The translations under genes were made by a program, and so were the position numbers. Shown here piece after piece: positions 25,239 through 33,070 of a DNA stretch of 34,903 nt. Positions within the stretch are counted from its first letter, which is position 1; each line of letters begins with the position of its first letter. This DNA is from Bacteroidales bacterium. Lineage in GTDB: Bacteria; Bacteroidota; Bacteroidia; Bacteroidales; JAFGUD01. Location of the stretch: positions 1 through 34,903 of the forward strand of contig JAFGUD010000292.1 of NCBI GenBank assembly GCA_016938685.1, in the 5' to 3' direction. The notes under the pieces were generated by a model. That model made no database searches, was not told the DNA's origin, and was given only the letters and a program-made list of their open reading frames with translations.

Positions 25239-26507
25239 TTATTTGGTAATTTTTTCTTTTTCTTCGGCTTTTTTCAGAACAAGTTCCGGATCATTTATTT
25301 CTCGTGGCTTAGTTTTTCCAAGTTCAATAAATTTGTCTTTTTTAATGATCATATAAATAATCATACCGACTCCGGCAATTACCATTAATATAGAAATAAT
25401 TTGTGCTTGTGACAATTGAAGCCCTAAATCATATCTGTTAGTAACACGAATTGTTTCAATAAAATATCTTTCTAACCCGGCAAATATAAGGTACATAGAA
25501 AAAATAATTCCCGGAATTTTAATATGTTTTCTTAAACTCCAAAGAATAATAAAAGCGACAAACATTATTGTTGATTCGTACAAAGGAGTTGGGAAAACAG
25601 GTTCTGAGAGCGGTTGAAGAGTGTTCCAAACTTCTTGTGGAGATAAATTTGCATTTGCAGGATTACTGATAACACTTGTATAATCAAGAACATTATGTGG
25701 ATAATCATAAGACCAAGCCCAATCGGGCAAAAAAGACAACCAATTAGGTTTTGGACTTGTGTTAACAACACCCCAACATCCATCACCGGAAACCTGACAC
25801 CCCAAACGACCAACTGCATAAGCAAGAGCAGCAGCAGGAGAAAAAGCGTCAATAGATTGAAGCAAATTTATGTTATATTTTCGGATATAATAAACTCCGG
25901 CAGCAAAACCGACAATTATACCTCCGTAAAATGTTAATCCGCTGAAAGACAGAAGTTCTCCAATTGGATCTTTTATAAAACTGCTAAAATTATCTGGTTG
26001 AATAGCATCAAAAACTTTTGCACCTAATAAACCCCACAACCCTACAAAAATCAACATATTACCTACAATTTGATGTGGTAACATTTCTTTAACTCTTAAT
26101 TCCGGCATTGGAAGTTTTTTGCGGTTTTTTTCCCACCATGTATACACAGTAGAACCTATTCCCACTATCAGTCCACCAACAAAACTTCCTCTTGCAGAAA
26201 GAATCATATCTTGTGGATGATTTACAAATTCATTATAATGGAAAATAGCTTCAATTCCTTTAAAACCAACTAAAAACATTAAAATAAATGTCCAAAATAA
26301 TTGAGCAGGAGTTGCAGGCGCGCCAACCTTTTCAGTAACATAAAAAGGAATTAAAGAACCTAGTTTTTCTTTTCTTTTGTATTCTGCGGCATAAATTAGA
26401 GTTCCTGTAATAAATGCTAACGCAAATAAAAAGCCGTAGCTTTGTATTGGTAAAGGAACGTTAATTCCCAGTACCTCTCTTAAAAAATCACTTAAAGTTG
26501 GATACAT
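25239..26507 (-). CDS. Lgt-like prolipoprotein diacylglyceryl transferase homologue
   Basis: This 422-residue multi-pass membrane protein is much longer than the usual 260-300 of Lgt. Lgt-like features are Tyr24 in IQSYGF, the FPTPLYES segment (305-312) and LERYFIETIR (345-354) with an Arg/Glu pair. The central motif reads GRLGCQVSGDGCWG (233-246): the Arg is kept, but the following Asn of the usual GRxGNFxN motif is Cys, the Glu position is Asp with one extra residue, and the essential-type His 40 residues upstream (FHGG in E. coli) is Tyr194 (FYGG). Two extra N-terminal helices and a charged C-tail are present. It may be a divergent but active Lgt, normal for its lineage, or a paralogue with another lipid-transfer task. 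It is upstream of, and nearly joined to, the IMPase gene. Confidence 0.8.
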   Translation of the reverse strand: MYPTLSDFLREVLGINVPLPIQSYGFLFALAFITGTLIYAAEYKRKEKLGSLIPFYVTEKVGAPATPAQLFWTFILMFLVGFKGIEAIFHYNEFVNHPQDMILSARGSFVGGLIVGIGSTVYTWWEKNRKKLPMPELRVKEMLPHQIVGNMLIFVGLWGLLGAKVFDAIQPDNFSSFIKDPIGELLSFSGLTFYGGIIVGFAAGVYYIRKYNINLLQSIDAFSPAAALAYAVGRLGCQVSGDGCWGVVNTSPKPNWLSFLPDWAWSYDYPHNVLDYTSVISNPANANLSPQEVWNTLQPLSEPVFPTPLYESTIMFVAFIILWSLRKHIKIPGIIFSMYLIFAGLERYFIETIRVTNRYDLGLQLSQAQIISILMVIAGVGMIIYMIIKKDKFIELGKTKPREINDPELVLKKAEEKEKITK

Positions 26508-26605
26508 TTTAGTTTAAAATTATTAGGTACGTTTTATCTGCTATAAAAAATAAAAAGCACCTGTATTAGTATTATTTTTATTAAAAATTAAAATTGCTAT
26601 TGTTT

Positions 26606-27271
26606 TTAACTCTCAAATAAAAGTTTGTTTACGTAGTCCTTATAATCTGACATAGAATGAGTTATGATTTCTATTGCTTCATCTTTTCCGTAAACATGAG
26701 TAACCTCTGTTTTAAGATTTTTACTTCCGGGCATATCTTTGTAAGTTAAAAAATAATGCTTTAATCTATCAACAACAGCATTTGGAAGTTGTGAAATGTC
26801 TTTAACATCGCCATAAAAAGCATCGCCTTTTAGAACTGCAACAATTTTATCATCAGCTTGGTTTCCGTCTATCATTCTAAATCCACCAATTGGAATAGAT
26901 CTTACTAAAATATCGCCTCCTGAAATATCTTTTTCTGTTAAAACACAAATATCCAAAGGATCGCCGTCGCCAACAATTTCAGGTCTATCGAGAATATTTG
27001 CACTTATTTCACCAATTCTTCTACCACAATAAGTTTGAGGTAAAAATCCGTAAAGTGCAGGTAAAATACTAGAATATTTTTGAGGTCTGTCTAATATCAA
27101 ATAACCGGTTTCTTTGTGTACTTCATATTTTACGGTATCGGTTGGCACCATTTCTATAAAAGTTATTACTTCTTCGGGGGCATTTTCTCCAATATCAACT
27201 CCGTGCCAAGGATGAGATTTATGTCTTAAACCCATTAGTTTTCCAATTGGGTCAAAATGTACTTTGTTCAT
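26606..27271 (-). CDS. ppa: Inorganic pyrophosphatase (family I)
   Basis: This is a 221-residue soluble pyrophosphatase. The metal-binding signature GDGDPLDICVL (101-111) gives Asp102, Asp104 and Asp107. KYEVHKETG (48-56) supplies the substrate lysine and glutamate, YGFLPQTY (74-81) the tyrosine, and DDKIVAVL the later acidic residues. The enzyme hydrolyses PPi to two phosphates and so drives biosynthetic reactions such as nucleotide-sugar formation and acyl activation. It is somewhat longer than the E. coli enzyme, with an N-terminal extension of about 30 residues. It lies 98 bp upstream of the Lgt-like gene on the same strand and has its own TACTTTTG box. Confidence 0.92.
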   Translation of the reverse strand: MNKVHFDPIGKLMGLRHKSHPWHGVDIGENAPEEVITFIEMVPTDTVKYEVHKETGYLILDRPQKYSSILPALYGFLPQTYCGRRIGEISANILDRPEIVGDGDPLDICVLTEKDISGGDILVRSIPIGGFRMIDGNQADDKIVAVLKGDAFYGDVKDISQLPNAVVDRLKHYFLTYKDMPGSKNLKTEVTHVYGKDEAIEIITHSMSDYKDYVNKLLFES

Positions 27272-27576
27272 CTATCTTTTTTTATAACTGTCTATTATAC
27301 AAGCTTATTCGCATAAAACGGAATAAAACATCTGCAAAAGTAACTTTCTTTTTGAAATTATTGAATAAAATAAGGTTAAAATTGCTTTAAATTATTCACA
27401 TTAGTTCAATAATTTTTTAGCCTCAGATTCTCAGATTATTGATTATCAGTCACTTACCTCAACTTAAAGATATTGGCTATCAATCTGATTGTAAGATGAT
27501 TATACTAATTTTAACGAACTATTGATATTCACAAAAAACAAAATTAACCTTAGTCTTCTAAAAAATATTCAATCAA
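27272..27576. other. Intergenic stretch with a promoter box, no gene
   Basis: These 305 bp separate the pyrophosphatase from the XdhC-like gene. They hold the pyrophosphatase -7 box at 27335-27342. A short segment CCTCAACTTAAAGAT (27457-27471) matches 14 of 15 bases at 9947-9961. No small gene is evident. Confidence 0.5.
27335..27342 (-). promoter_or_regulatory. -7 box of the pyrophosphatase promoter
   Basis: TACTTTTG on the minus strand fits TAnnTTTG, 64 bp before the start at 27271. No TTG lies at the ideal -33 distance. Confidence 0.45.
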
Positions 27577-28338
27577 TTATTTTTGATTTTTAACATCTAT
27601 CAGTCTGCCAAGAACTGATATTGCGATTTCTTCGGGCAACTCACATTTCATTGGAATTCCCAATGGCATTTCTATAGCTTCTGCTTGTTCTTGTGTTAAT
27701 ACTTTTTCTTCGATAAGTTCTTTTCTGATTTTTGCTGCTTTTGTTTTGCTGGCAATCACTCCTGTAAATTTACTATTTTGTGATCCACAATAACCTGCTA
27801 CTATTTTATCGTATTTATGAGCATGTGTCATTATACAAACATAAGTTTGATCGTCGAATTTCAACTCAGGATAGGCTTCGATGTGAATTTTATTAATGAG
27901 AGTAAAATCATTTTCAGCCCAGGAATCAAAAATACCTTCTCTTTCATCTACAACAGTAATATTAAAATCGAAATTTTTAGCATAAGTAACTAAAGATCTA
28001 CATATATGTCCACCACCAAAAACAATCAACTGATCGGGTAATTTTACAGGTTCAACAAAAACTGTAACTCTTCCACCACAAGACATTTGAAAGTCTTCTT
28101 TTAGTCCGAAGTTAAAAGTTTCAGCGTCGCCGGTTTTTATAATTTCCTGCGATTTTTCAACTACAAAATGTTCAAGTTCTCCACCTCCAATTGAACCAAT
28201 TACTTGTCCATTTTCAAGAACAATCATTTTTGAACCGATTTTTCGGGGAGTTGAACCTTTGGTTTCGGTAATAATACACATTGCAGCTTTTTTTCTTTCA
28301 GCAATGATTTGATTTATAGCGTTGTATATTTCTTTCAT
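27577..28338 (-). CDS. XdhC/CoxI family protein
   Basis: This is a 253-residue protein of the XdhC family. In the N-terminal part, ETKGSTPRKIGSKMIV (25-40), GSIGGGELE (48-56) and MSCGGRV (85-91) are the typical motifs. The C-terminal part is a Rossmann-like domain starting at IVFGGGHICRSL (105-116), with an acidic strand end (VVDERE). XdhC proteins bind molybdenum cofactor and mature xanthine dehydrogenase and related enzymes. No such dehydrogenase is in this window, so the client must lie elsewhere or the protein serves another role. The ATG at 28338 is preferred over a TTG-initiated frame from 28395 because the latter overlaps the upstream gene and adds no family sequence. It follows the dehydrogenase gene by 34 bp. 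Confidence 0.87.
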   Translation of the reverse strand: MKEIYNAINQIIAERKKAAMCIITETKGSTPRKIGSKMIVLENGQVIGSIGGGELEHFVVEKSQEIIKTGDAETFNFGLKEDFQMSCGGRVTVFVEPVKLPDQLIVFGGGHICRSLVTYAKNFDFNITVVDEREGIFDSWAENDFTLINKIHIEAYPELKFDDQTYVCIMTHAHKYDKIVAGYCGSQNSKFTGVIASKTKAAKIRKELIEEKVLTQEQAEAIEMPLGIPMKCELPEEIAISVLGRLIDVKNQK

Positions 28339-28372
28339 GTTTTTTAAGTTTAAGTCTGAGTATAATGAATTT

Positions 28373-29320
28373 TTATCCAATTTTAATTTTATCAATATTT
28401 CCTGCCAAAAAATCTTCTATGTTGCTTATTATACCTGCAACAAGCTTTTTTCTGGCTTCAAACGAAGTCCATGCAATATGTGGCGTTATTAAAATATTCG
28501 GCGCATTGAATAATATATTTCCATCAGAAGGAGGTTCTTTTGAAATCACATCAACAACTGCTCCTCTGATTTGTTTGTTTTTCAAAGCATAAAACAAATC
28601 TTTTTCGTTAACAATTCCACCTCTTGCTGTGTTAACAATAATTGCAGATTTTTTCATCATATTAAACTCTTTTTCTGCAATTAGATTTTCAGTTTCTTTT
28701 GTTAAAGGACAATGTATTGTAAGAAAATCAGATTTTTTCACAACTTCTTCAAAATCAAGTCTTTCCAAGTCAATTTTAGTAGAATTTTTTCGTGCTGAAA
28801 TTAAAATATTCATTCCGAAAACTTTTGCAATTTCTGCAACACGTTTTCCAATAGAACCATAGCCAATAATACCTAAATTTTTACCTGAAAGTTCAGCAAC
28901 AGGAAACGACAAAGAAGTAAAAATTGGTGATTGTTGCCAAAAATTATGTTTTATCTGATTATTAAAATCTATTACTGAATTACTAAAAGCCAATATATTT
29001 GCAAATACATGCTGTGCAACAGACTCAGTTGAATACCCTTTTACATTTGCAACAACAACATTATGTTTTTTAGCAGCATCAATGTTTATATTATTGTAAC
29101 CTGTTGCAGCAACGCAGACTAATTGTAGTTTTTTTGCAACTTCAAATTCCGGCTCATTTATTACTACTTTGTTTGTGATTATTATTTCAGAATCTGAAAT
29201 TCTATTTTTTGTTTCGGTCGGAAAAGTTGTTTCATAAAATTCTACTTCTCCAAATTTTTTAAGTTCGTCAAGATTTATGTCAGAACCAATTGTTGCGCCA
29301 TCTAAAATTGTTATTTTCAT
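28373..29320 (-). CDS. D-isomer-specific 2-hydroxyacid dehydrogenase
   Basis: This 315-residue NAD(P)-dependent enzyme interconverts a 2-oxoacid and a D-2-hydroxyacid. The nucleotide-binding loop GYGSIG is at 153-158. The catalytic set is Arg233 (TARGG), Glu262 (ISKEPP) and His281 (TPHIAW). The overall layout (GRLxGKxxGIIGxGxIG; NTARGxIVxExxL) fits the glycerate/hydroxypyruvate reductase branch, although the exact substrate is not certain. Its promoter is one of the clearest in the window. It lies 34 bp upstream of the XdhC-like gene and is probably co-transcribed with it. Confidence 0.92.
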   Translation of the reverse strand: MKITILDGATIGSDINLDELKKFGEVEFYETTFPTETKNRISDSEIIITNKVVINEPEFEVAKKLQLVCVAATGYNNINIDAAKKHNVVVANVKGYSTESVAQHVFANILAFSNSVIDFNNQIKHNFWQQSPIFTSLSFPVAELSGKNLGIIGYGSIGKRVAEIAKVFGMNILISARKNSTKIDLERLDFEEVVKKSDFLTIHCPLTKETENLIAEKEFNMMKKSAIIVNTARGGIVNEKDLFYALKNKQIRGAVVDVISKEPPSDGNILFNAPNILITPHIAWTSFEARKKLVAGIISNIEDFLAGNIDKIKIG

Positions 29321-29373
29321 TATATCTTTTTTGTTAAATTTATTATAGTTTATTACTAATAAAACTCGAAGTA

Positions 29374-29403
29374 CAAAATTAGATTTTTTTAGATTAAAAT
29401 CAA
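29374..29403 (-). promoter_or_regulatory. Bacteroidota-type promoter of the dehydrogenase
   Basis: TAATTTTG (29381 to 29374) fits the -7 consensus and a TTG (29403 to 29401) lies 19 bp upstream of it as the -33 element. It is 54 bp before the start at 29320. Confidence 0.7.
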
Positions 29404-29483
29404 ATATCGTTATTATTTAAGGCTTACAAAATTATTTTAGAAAAATTAATCTACCATTTTTTTAAATATTAAGCAAAAAATAA

Positions 29484-29491
29484 TATTTTTG
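29484..29491 (+). promoter_or_regulatory. Possible -7 box of the multi-PAS kinase gene
   Basis: TATTTTTG fits TAnnTTTG and lies about 100 bp upstream of the start at 29592. No -33 TTG is visible at the expected spacing, so confidence is low. Confidence 0.3.
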
Positions 29492-29591
29492 ACAAAGATA
29501 ATAAATCAAAATTATTTTACTTTTCTATAAAAAACTTCTGAATACTGCATCTAGCAAGTCTTTGTAATAAAGCAACAAAAGCAAAAAAAAA

Positions 29592-31901
29592 ATGAAAACG
29601 CCCGAACAAAACAATAGATTTAATGTCTTTGAAAACAATTTCGATACCTTTAAAATACTGAGTGATAATTCATTTGATATTATAAGCATATTAGACAAGG
29701 AAGGGAAAATATTATTTGAAAATCTAGCCACTGAAAGAATATTAGGATACAAAGCAGGCGAAAGAATAGGCCAAAAAGTTTTTAATTATGTACATCCCGA
29801 AGATATTCAGGAGGTTGCAGAAAAATTTCAAAAATTAGTATTAGATCCAAAGGGAATGACTGTTGTAGAATTTCGATTTAAGCACCAAAACGGCTCTTGG
29901 ATTTGGCTTGAAACTAGCGGTCAAAATTTTATTAACAATCAGAATATCAAAGGAATAATAACAAATTCAAGAGATATTACAGAGCGTAAAGAACAAGAAA
30001 AAAAGCTACAAGATAAATCCAAAGAAATATCTTTAAAAACAAAAATTTTAGAACAAATTATTGACACTATTCCAAGTCCAGTTTTTGTAAAAGATAAAGA
30101 CTTAAGATATTCTATTTGCAATTCTGCTTTTGCAAAAAATGTTATAGGAAAAACAAAAGTAGAAATTACCGGAAAAACTGTTTATGATATATCACCTGCT
30201 GAATTAGCAATAAAATATTATGAATCTGATTTAAAATTTAAAGAGGAAGGCTCTAATTATCACGAATACGAAACACAAGTCCTTTTTTCTGACAATAAAT
30301 ACCACGATGTATTATTATACAAAGCAGCGTTAAAAGACAGTGAGAATAACTTTTCCGGAATTGTTGGAATAATGTTAGACATTACCGAAAGAAAAAAAAT
30401 AGAGCAACATATTCAAGATCAGAACGAAAGACTAGAAGTTAGCGACAAACGATATAAAAAAGCACAAGAAATTGGGAAGGTTGGGAATTGGGAATATGAT
30501 ATTCAAAACGATTTATTCTGGGGTTCTGATGAAACAAAAAGAATTTATGGCTTTGATTCTGAATCTGAATTATTTACAAACGAAACAGTTCTAAGTTGCA
30601 TACCGGAAAAAGAAAGAGTTAATAAAACACTTGAAGATTTAATCCATAAAAATATTCCTTATAATATTGAGTTTGAAATATTGCCTGTTAACTCAACAGA
30701 AATAAAAATTATTCATTCTGTTGCCGAATTATATAAAGATGAAAACGGGAAACCAATAAAAGTAGTTGGAATAATTCATGAAATAACAGAAAAGAAAAAG
30801 ACAGAAAAAGAATTAAAAATCAGTGAAGAAAAATTCAGGTTAATATTTGAGAAAAATGCCTCTGCAATGCTAATTGCTTCGCCGGATACAACAATCCTTA
30901 TGGTTAACGAATTTTTCATTCAAGTGACCGGATACTCAAAAGAAGAATTGATTGGAGAAAAATGGCCAAAATTAATTGCAGATTCTGATTTAGATAGACT
31001 ATTGGAATATAACAGTAAACGTCGAGATATAAATGCTAAATTACCTGAAAAATATGAATTTTCTTACAAGCATAAATCCGGTGAAATAAGACATGGAATT
31101 GTATCAATCGCATTTTTCCCGGGTAACAAAAACACTATTGTTTCGGTTATTGATATTACAGAAAAAAAACAAGCTGAATTACAACTTGAAAACTTTGCAA
31201 AAGAACTCAATCAATTAAATAATGATAAAGATAGATTTATTCAAATTCTTGCCCATGACTTAAAAAATCCTTTTACTTCTTTATTCGGTTTTTCTGATTT
31301 ATTATTAAGAAACATAAGAAAATACGACACAGAAAAAACAGAAAGAATGATAAAAACGATTCACGATACTGCTAATCAAACATATAATTTACTTGAAGAT
31401 CTTTTATTATGGTCAAAATCTCAATCTGGAAGTTTATCTTTTGAGCCTCAAAATGTTTTATTTTTAGATGTTTGTAATTTATTACTCCGAAATTTCAAAG
31501 AAAACGATAAAAACATAAGTATTAACTGTTTTGGAGAAGTAAAAACAATTATTACCGTAGATTTGAATATGTTTAAAACTATACTAAGAAACCTAATAAC
31601 CAATGCGATAAAATTCAGCCATAAAAATCAAACCATAAATATTTTTGCTGAAAAAGAAAACGATGAATTCATTATTACTGTTTCAGATACAGGTGTTGGA
31701 ATGGCTGAAAGCGATATCAATAGACTTTGGAAAATAACCGAACAATTTTCCACAAAAGGAACAGAAGGAGAAAAAGGAACAGGATTTGGGTTGTTTTTAT
31801 GCAAAGAATTTGTTGAAAAACACGGCGGAAGAATATGGGTTGAAAACCAAAAAGGAAAAGGCAGCGATTTTAAATTTACAATTCCCGTTGTTAAAAAATA
31901 A
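29592..31901 (+). CDS. Cytoplasmic multi-PAS sensor histidine kinase
   Basis: This is a 769-residue kinase with no signal peptide and no membrane helix. Four PAS domains with PAC-type ends lie at about 22-132, 150-268, 290-400 and 412-524; each ends in a DITERK-like motif. HisKA follows with LAHDLKNPFTS (acceptor His555), then the ATPase domain: N-box with N667 and N671, DTGVGM (699-704) and GTGFGLFL (729-736). No receiver domain is present and no response regulator is next to it. It most likely senses an internal redox, light or ligand signal through PAS domains. Its ATPase and H-box regions are similar to those of the TPR-PAS kinase at 19524-22598, so both belong to the same Bacteroidota kinase subgroup. 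It converges on the PPK2 gene. Confidence 0.93.
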   Translation: MKTPEQNNRFNVFENNFDTFKILSDNSFDIISILDKEGKILFENLATERILGYKAGERIGQKVFNYVHPEDIQEVAEKFQKLVLDPKGMTVVEFRFKHQNGSWIWLETSGQNFINNQNIKGIITNSRDITERKEQEKKLQDKSKEISLKTKILEQIIDTIPSPVFVKDKDLRYSICNSAFAKNVIGKTKVEITGKTVYDISPAELAIKYYESDLKFKEEGSNYHEYETQVLFSDNKYHDVLLYKAALKDSENNFSGIVGIMLDITERKKIEQHIQDQNERLEVSDKRYKKAQEIGKVGNWEYDIQNDLFWGSDETKRIYGFDSESELFTNETVLSCIPEKERVNKTLEDLIHKNIPYNIEFEILPVNSTEIKIIHSVAELYKDENGKPIKVVGIIHEITEKKKTEKELKISEEKFRLIFEKNASAMLIASPDTTILMVNEFFIQVTGYSKEELIGEKWPKLIADSDLDRLLEYNSKRRDINAKLPEKYEFSYKHKSGEIRHGIVSIAFFPGNKNTIVSVIDITEKKQAELQLENFAKELNQLNNDKDRFIQILAHDLKNPFTSLFGFSDLLLRNIRKYDTEKTERMIKTIHDTANQTYNLLEDLLLWSKSQSGSLSFEPQNVLFLDVCNLLLRNFKENDKNISINCFGEVKTIITVDLNMFKTILRNLITNAIKFSHKNQTINIFAEKENDEFIITVSDTGVGMAESDINRLWKITEQFSTKGTEGEKGTGFGLFLCKEFVEKHGGRIWVENQKGKGSDFKFTIPVVKK

Positions 31902-31921
31902 TAAATGAAAATTAAGAGCTG

Positions 31922-31961
31922 AAAAATGCCGGCATGTGTTTCTTTCCTGCCAGCACTTTTT
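31922..31961. terminator. Bidirectional terminator between kinase and PPK2 genes
   Basis: TGCCGGCA (31927-31934) pairs with TGCCAGCA (31948-31955) at seven of eight positions. An A-run (31922-31926) precedes it and a T-run (31957-31961) follows, so it can serve both convergent genes. Confidence 0.75.
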
Positions 31962-31979
31962 AATTCTTTATTCGCATAA

Positions 31980-32822
31980 CTAATATATTTCCGGCACAAA
32001 AGTTTGGTCATCGTAAGGAGCACGCACATATCCTTTGTTGTGAGGACGTGTTGGAAGTTCTTTAACCTCTGCTTCAATTTCATTGTAAGGAATTTTGCTC
32101 AAAATATGTGAAATACAGTTTAATCGGGCTTTTGCTTTATCGTCTGAATTTACAACCCACCATGGCGATTGTTTTGTGTCTGTGTATGAAAACATTTCGT
32201 CTTTTGCTCGCGAATATTCCATCCATTTTTCACGCGATTTTAAATCCATTGGACTTAACTTCCATCTTTTGGTAACATCGGTAAGTCTTTTTTGGAAACG
32301 TCTTTCCTGCTCTTCTTCACTAACAGAAAACCAATATTTAATTAAAATTATTCCCGAACGAATCAACATACGCTCAAAACTCGGCACTGAACGCAAAAAT
32401 TCCCAATATTCTTCATCTGAACAAAAATTCATAACTCGTTCTACACCTGCACGATTGTACCAACTTCGGTCAAAAATCACCATTTCTCCGGCGGCTGGCA
32501 AATGGGCTGCGTAGCGTTGAAAATACCATTGAGTTTTTTCCTTTTCTGTAGGTACACCCAATGCTACTACTCTACAAATACGAGGATTTAAACATTCAGT
32601 AATTCGTTTGATTGTTCCGCCTTTTCCAGCGGCATCTCTGCCTTCAAAAAGAACAACAACTTTAAGTTTTTCTTGCTTTATCCATCCTTGCAATTTTACA
32701 AGTTCTATTTGAAGTTTCGATAACTCTTGTTCGTAAAATTTTTTGCTAATTTTACCTTTTTTGTTGAGTTTTTCTATTGGCTCGTTATTTTTTTCCTTTT
32801 TCCTGTTTTTATGTTCGTCCAT
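31980..32822 (-). CDS. Polyphosphate kinase 2 (PPK2) family protein
   Basis: This 280-residue protein is a single-domain PPK2. The Walker A loop is GRDAAGKGGT (61-70). Walker B is VIFDRSWYNRAG (115-126), and the lid region contains the KRLTDVTKRWKLSPMD segment. The enzyme moves phosphate between polyphosphate and nucleotides; the size and motifs suit the class I group that phosphorylates nucleoside diphosphates, although class cannot be settled by eye. The ATG at 32822 is chosen because the promoter -7 box lies at 32850-32857: the longer TTG-initiated frame (32852) would start inside that box. The N-terminus is Lys-rich. It is divergent from the UbiB-like gene. Confidence 0.92.
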   Translation of the reverse strand: MDEHKNRKKEKNNEPIEKLNKKGKISKKFYEQELSKLQIELVKLQGWIKQEKLKVVVLFEGRDAAGKGGTIKRITECLNPRICRVVALGVPTEKEKTQWYFQRYAAHLPAAGEMVIFDRSWYNRAGVERVMNFCSDEEYWEFLRSVPSFERMLIRSGIILIKYWFSVSEEEQERRFQKRLTDVTKRWKLSPMDLKSREKWMEYSRAKDEMFSYTDTKQSPWWVVNSDDKAKARLNCISHILSKIPYNEIEAEVKELPTRPHNKGYVRAPYDDQTFVPEIY

Positions 32823-32849
32823 GGCAAAATATTTTTTTAGGATTTTGTC

Positions 32850-32880
32850 CAAATTTAAAAAATAAAAATCTGAATTTCAA
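32850..32880 (-). promoter_or_regulatory. Bacteroidota-type promoter of PPK2
   Basis: TAAATTTG (32857 to 32850) is a perfect -7 box and TTG (32880 to 32878) lies exactly 20 bp upstream. The ATG at 32822 is then about 28 bp downstream of the box, which decides the start codon. Confidence 0.75.
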
Positions 32881-33040
32881 GAATTTCGTCAAAATTAAGC
32901 TAAGGTTAGATTACTTTGATTTGTAAACTTATTTTAAACCGAAACAATTTGAGTTTTTTTAGACTGCAAAAAATAAAATTGCATGTTGATATATTAACAC
33001 ATTTTTAGATTCATAAATTTACTGCATAGCAAAAGACTAT

Positions 33041-33048
33041 TATATTTG
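33041..33048 (+). promoter_or_regulatory. -7 box of the UbiB-like gene
   Basis: TATATTTG matches TAnnTTTG and ends 22 bp before the ATG at 33071. No clear -33 TTG is seen. Confidence 0.5.
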
Positions 33049-33070
33049 TGTTTTATACAAAGATAAAATA

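Noticed and set aside
25565-25852. Frame of 95 codons inside the Lgt-like gene on the same strand
   Set aside because: It is a leucine-rich frame shadow of a membrane protein gene.
28339-28395. N-terminal extension of the XdhC-like protein from a TTG at 28395
   Set aside because: It overlaps the upstream dehydrogenase gene and adds no family-related residues.
32095-32514. Open frame of 139 codons antisense to PPK2
   Set aside because: It is wholly inside a gene with complete PPK2 motifs and shows no family feature of its own.
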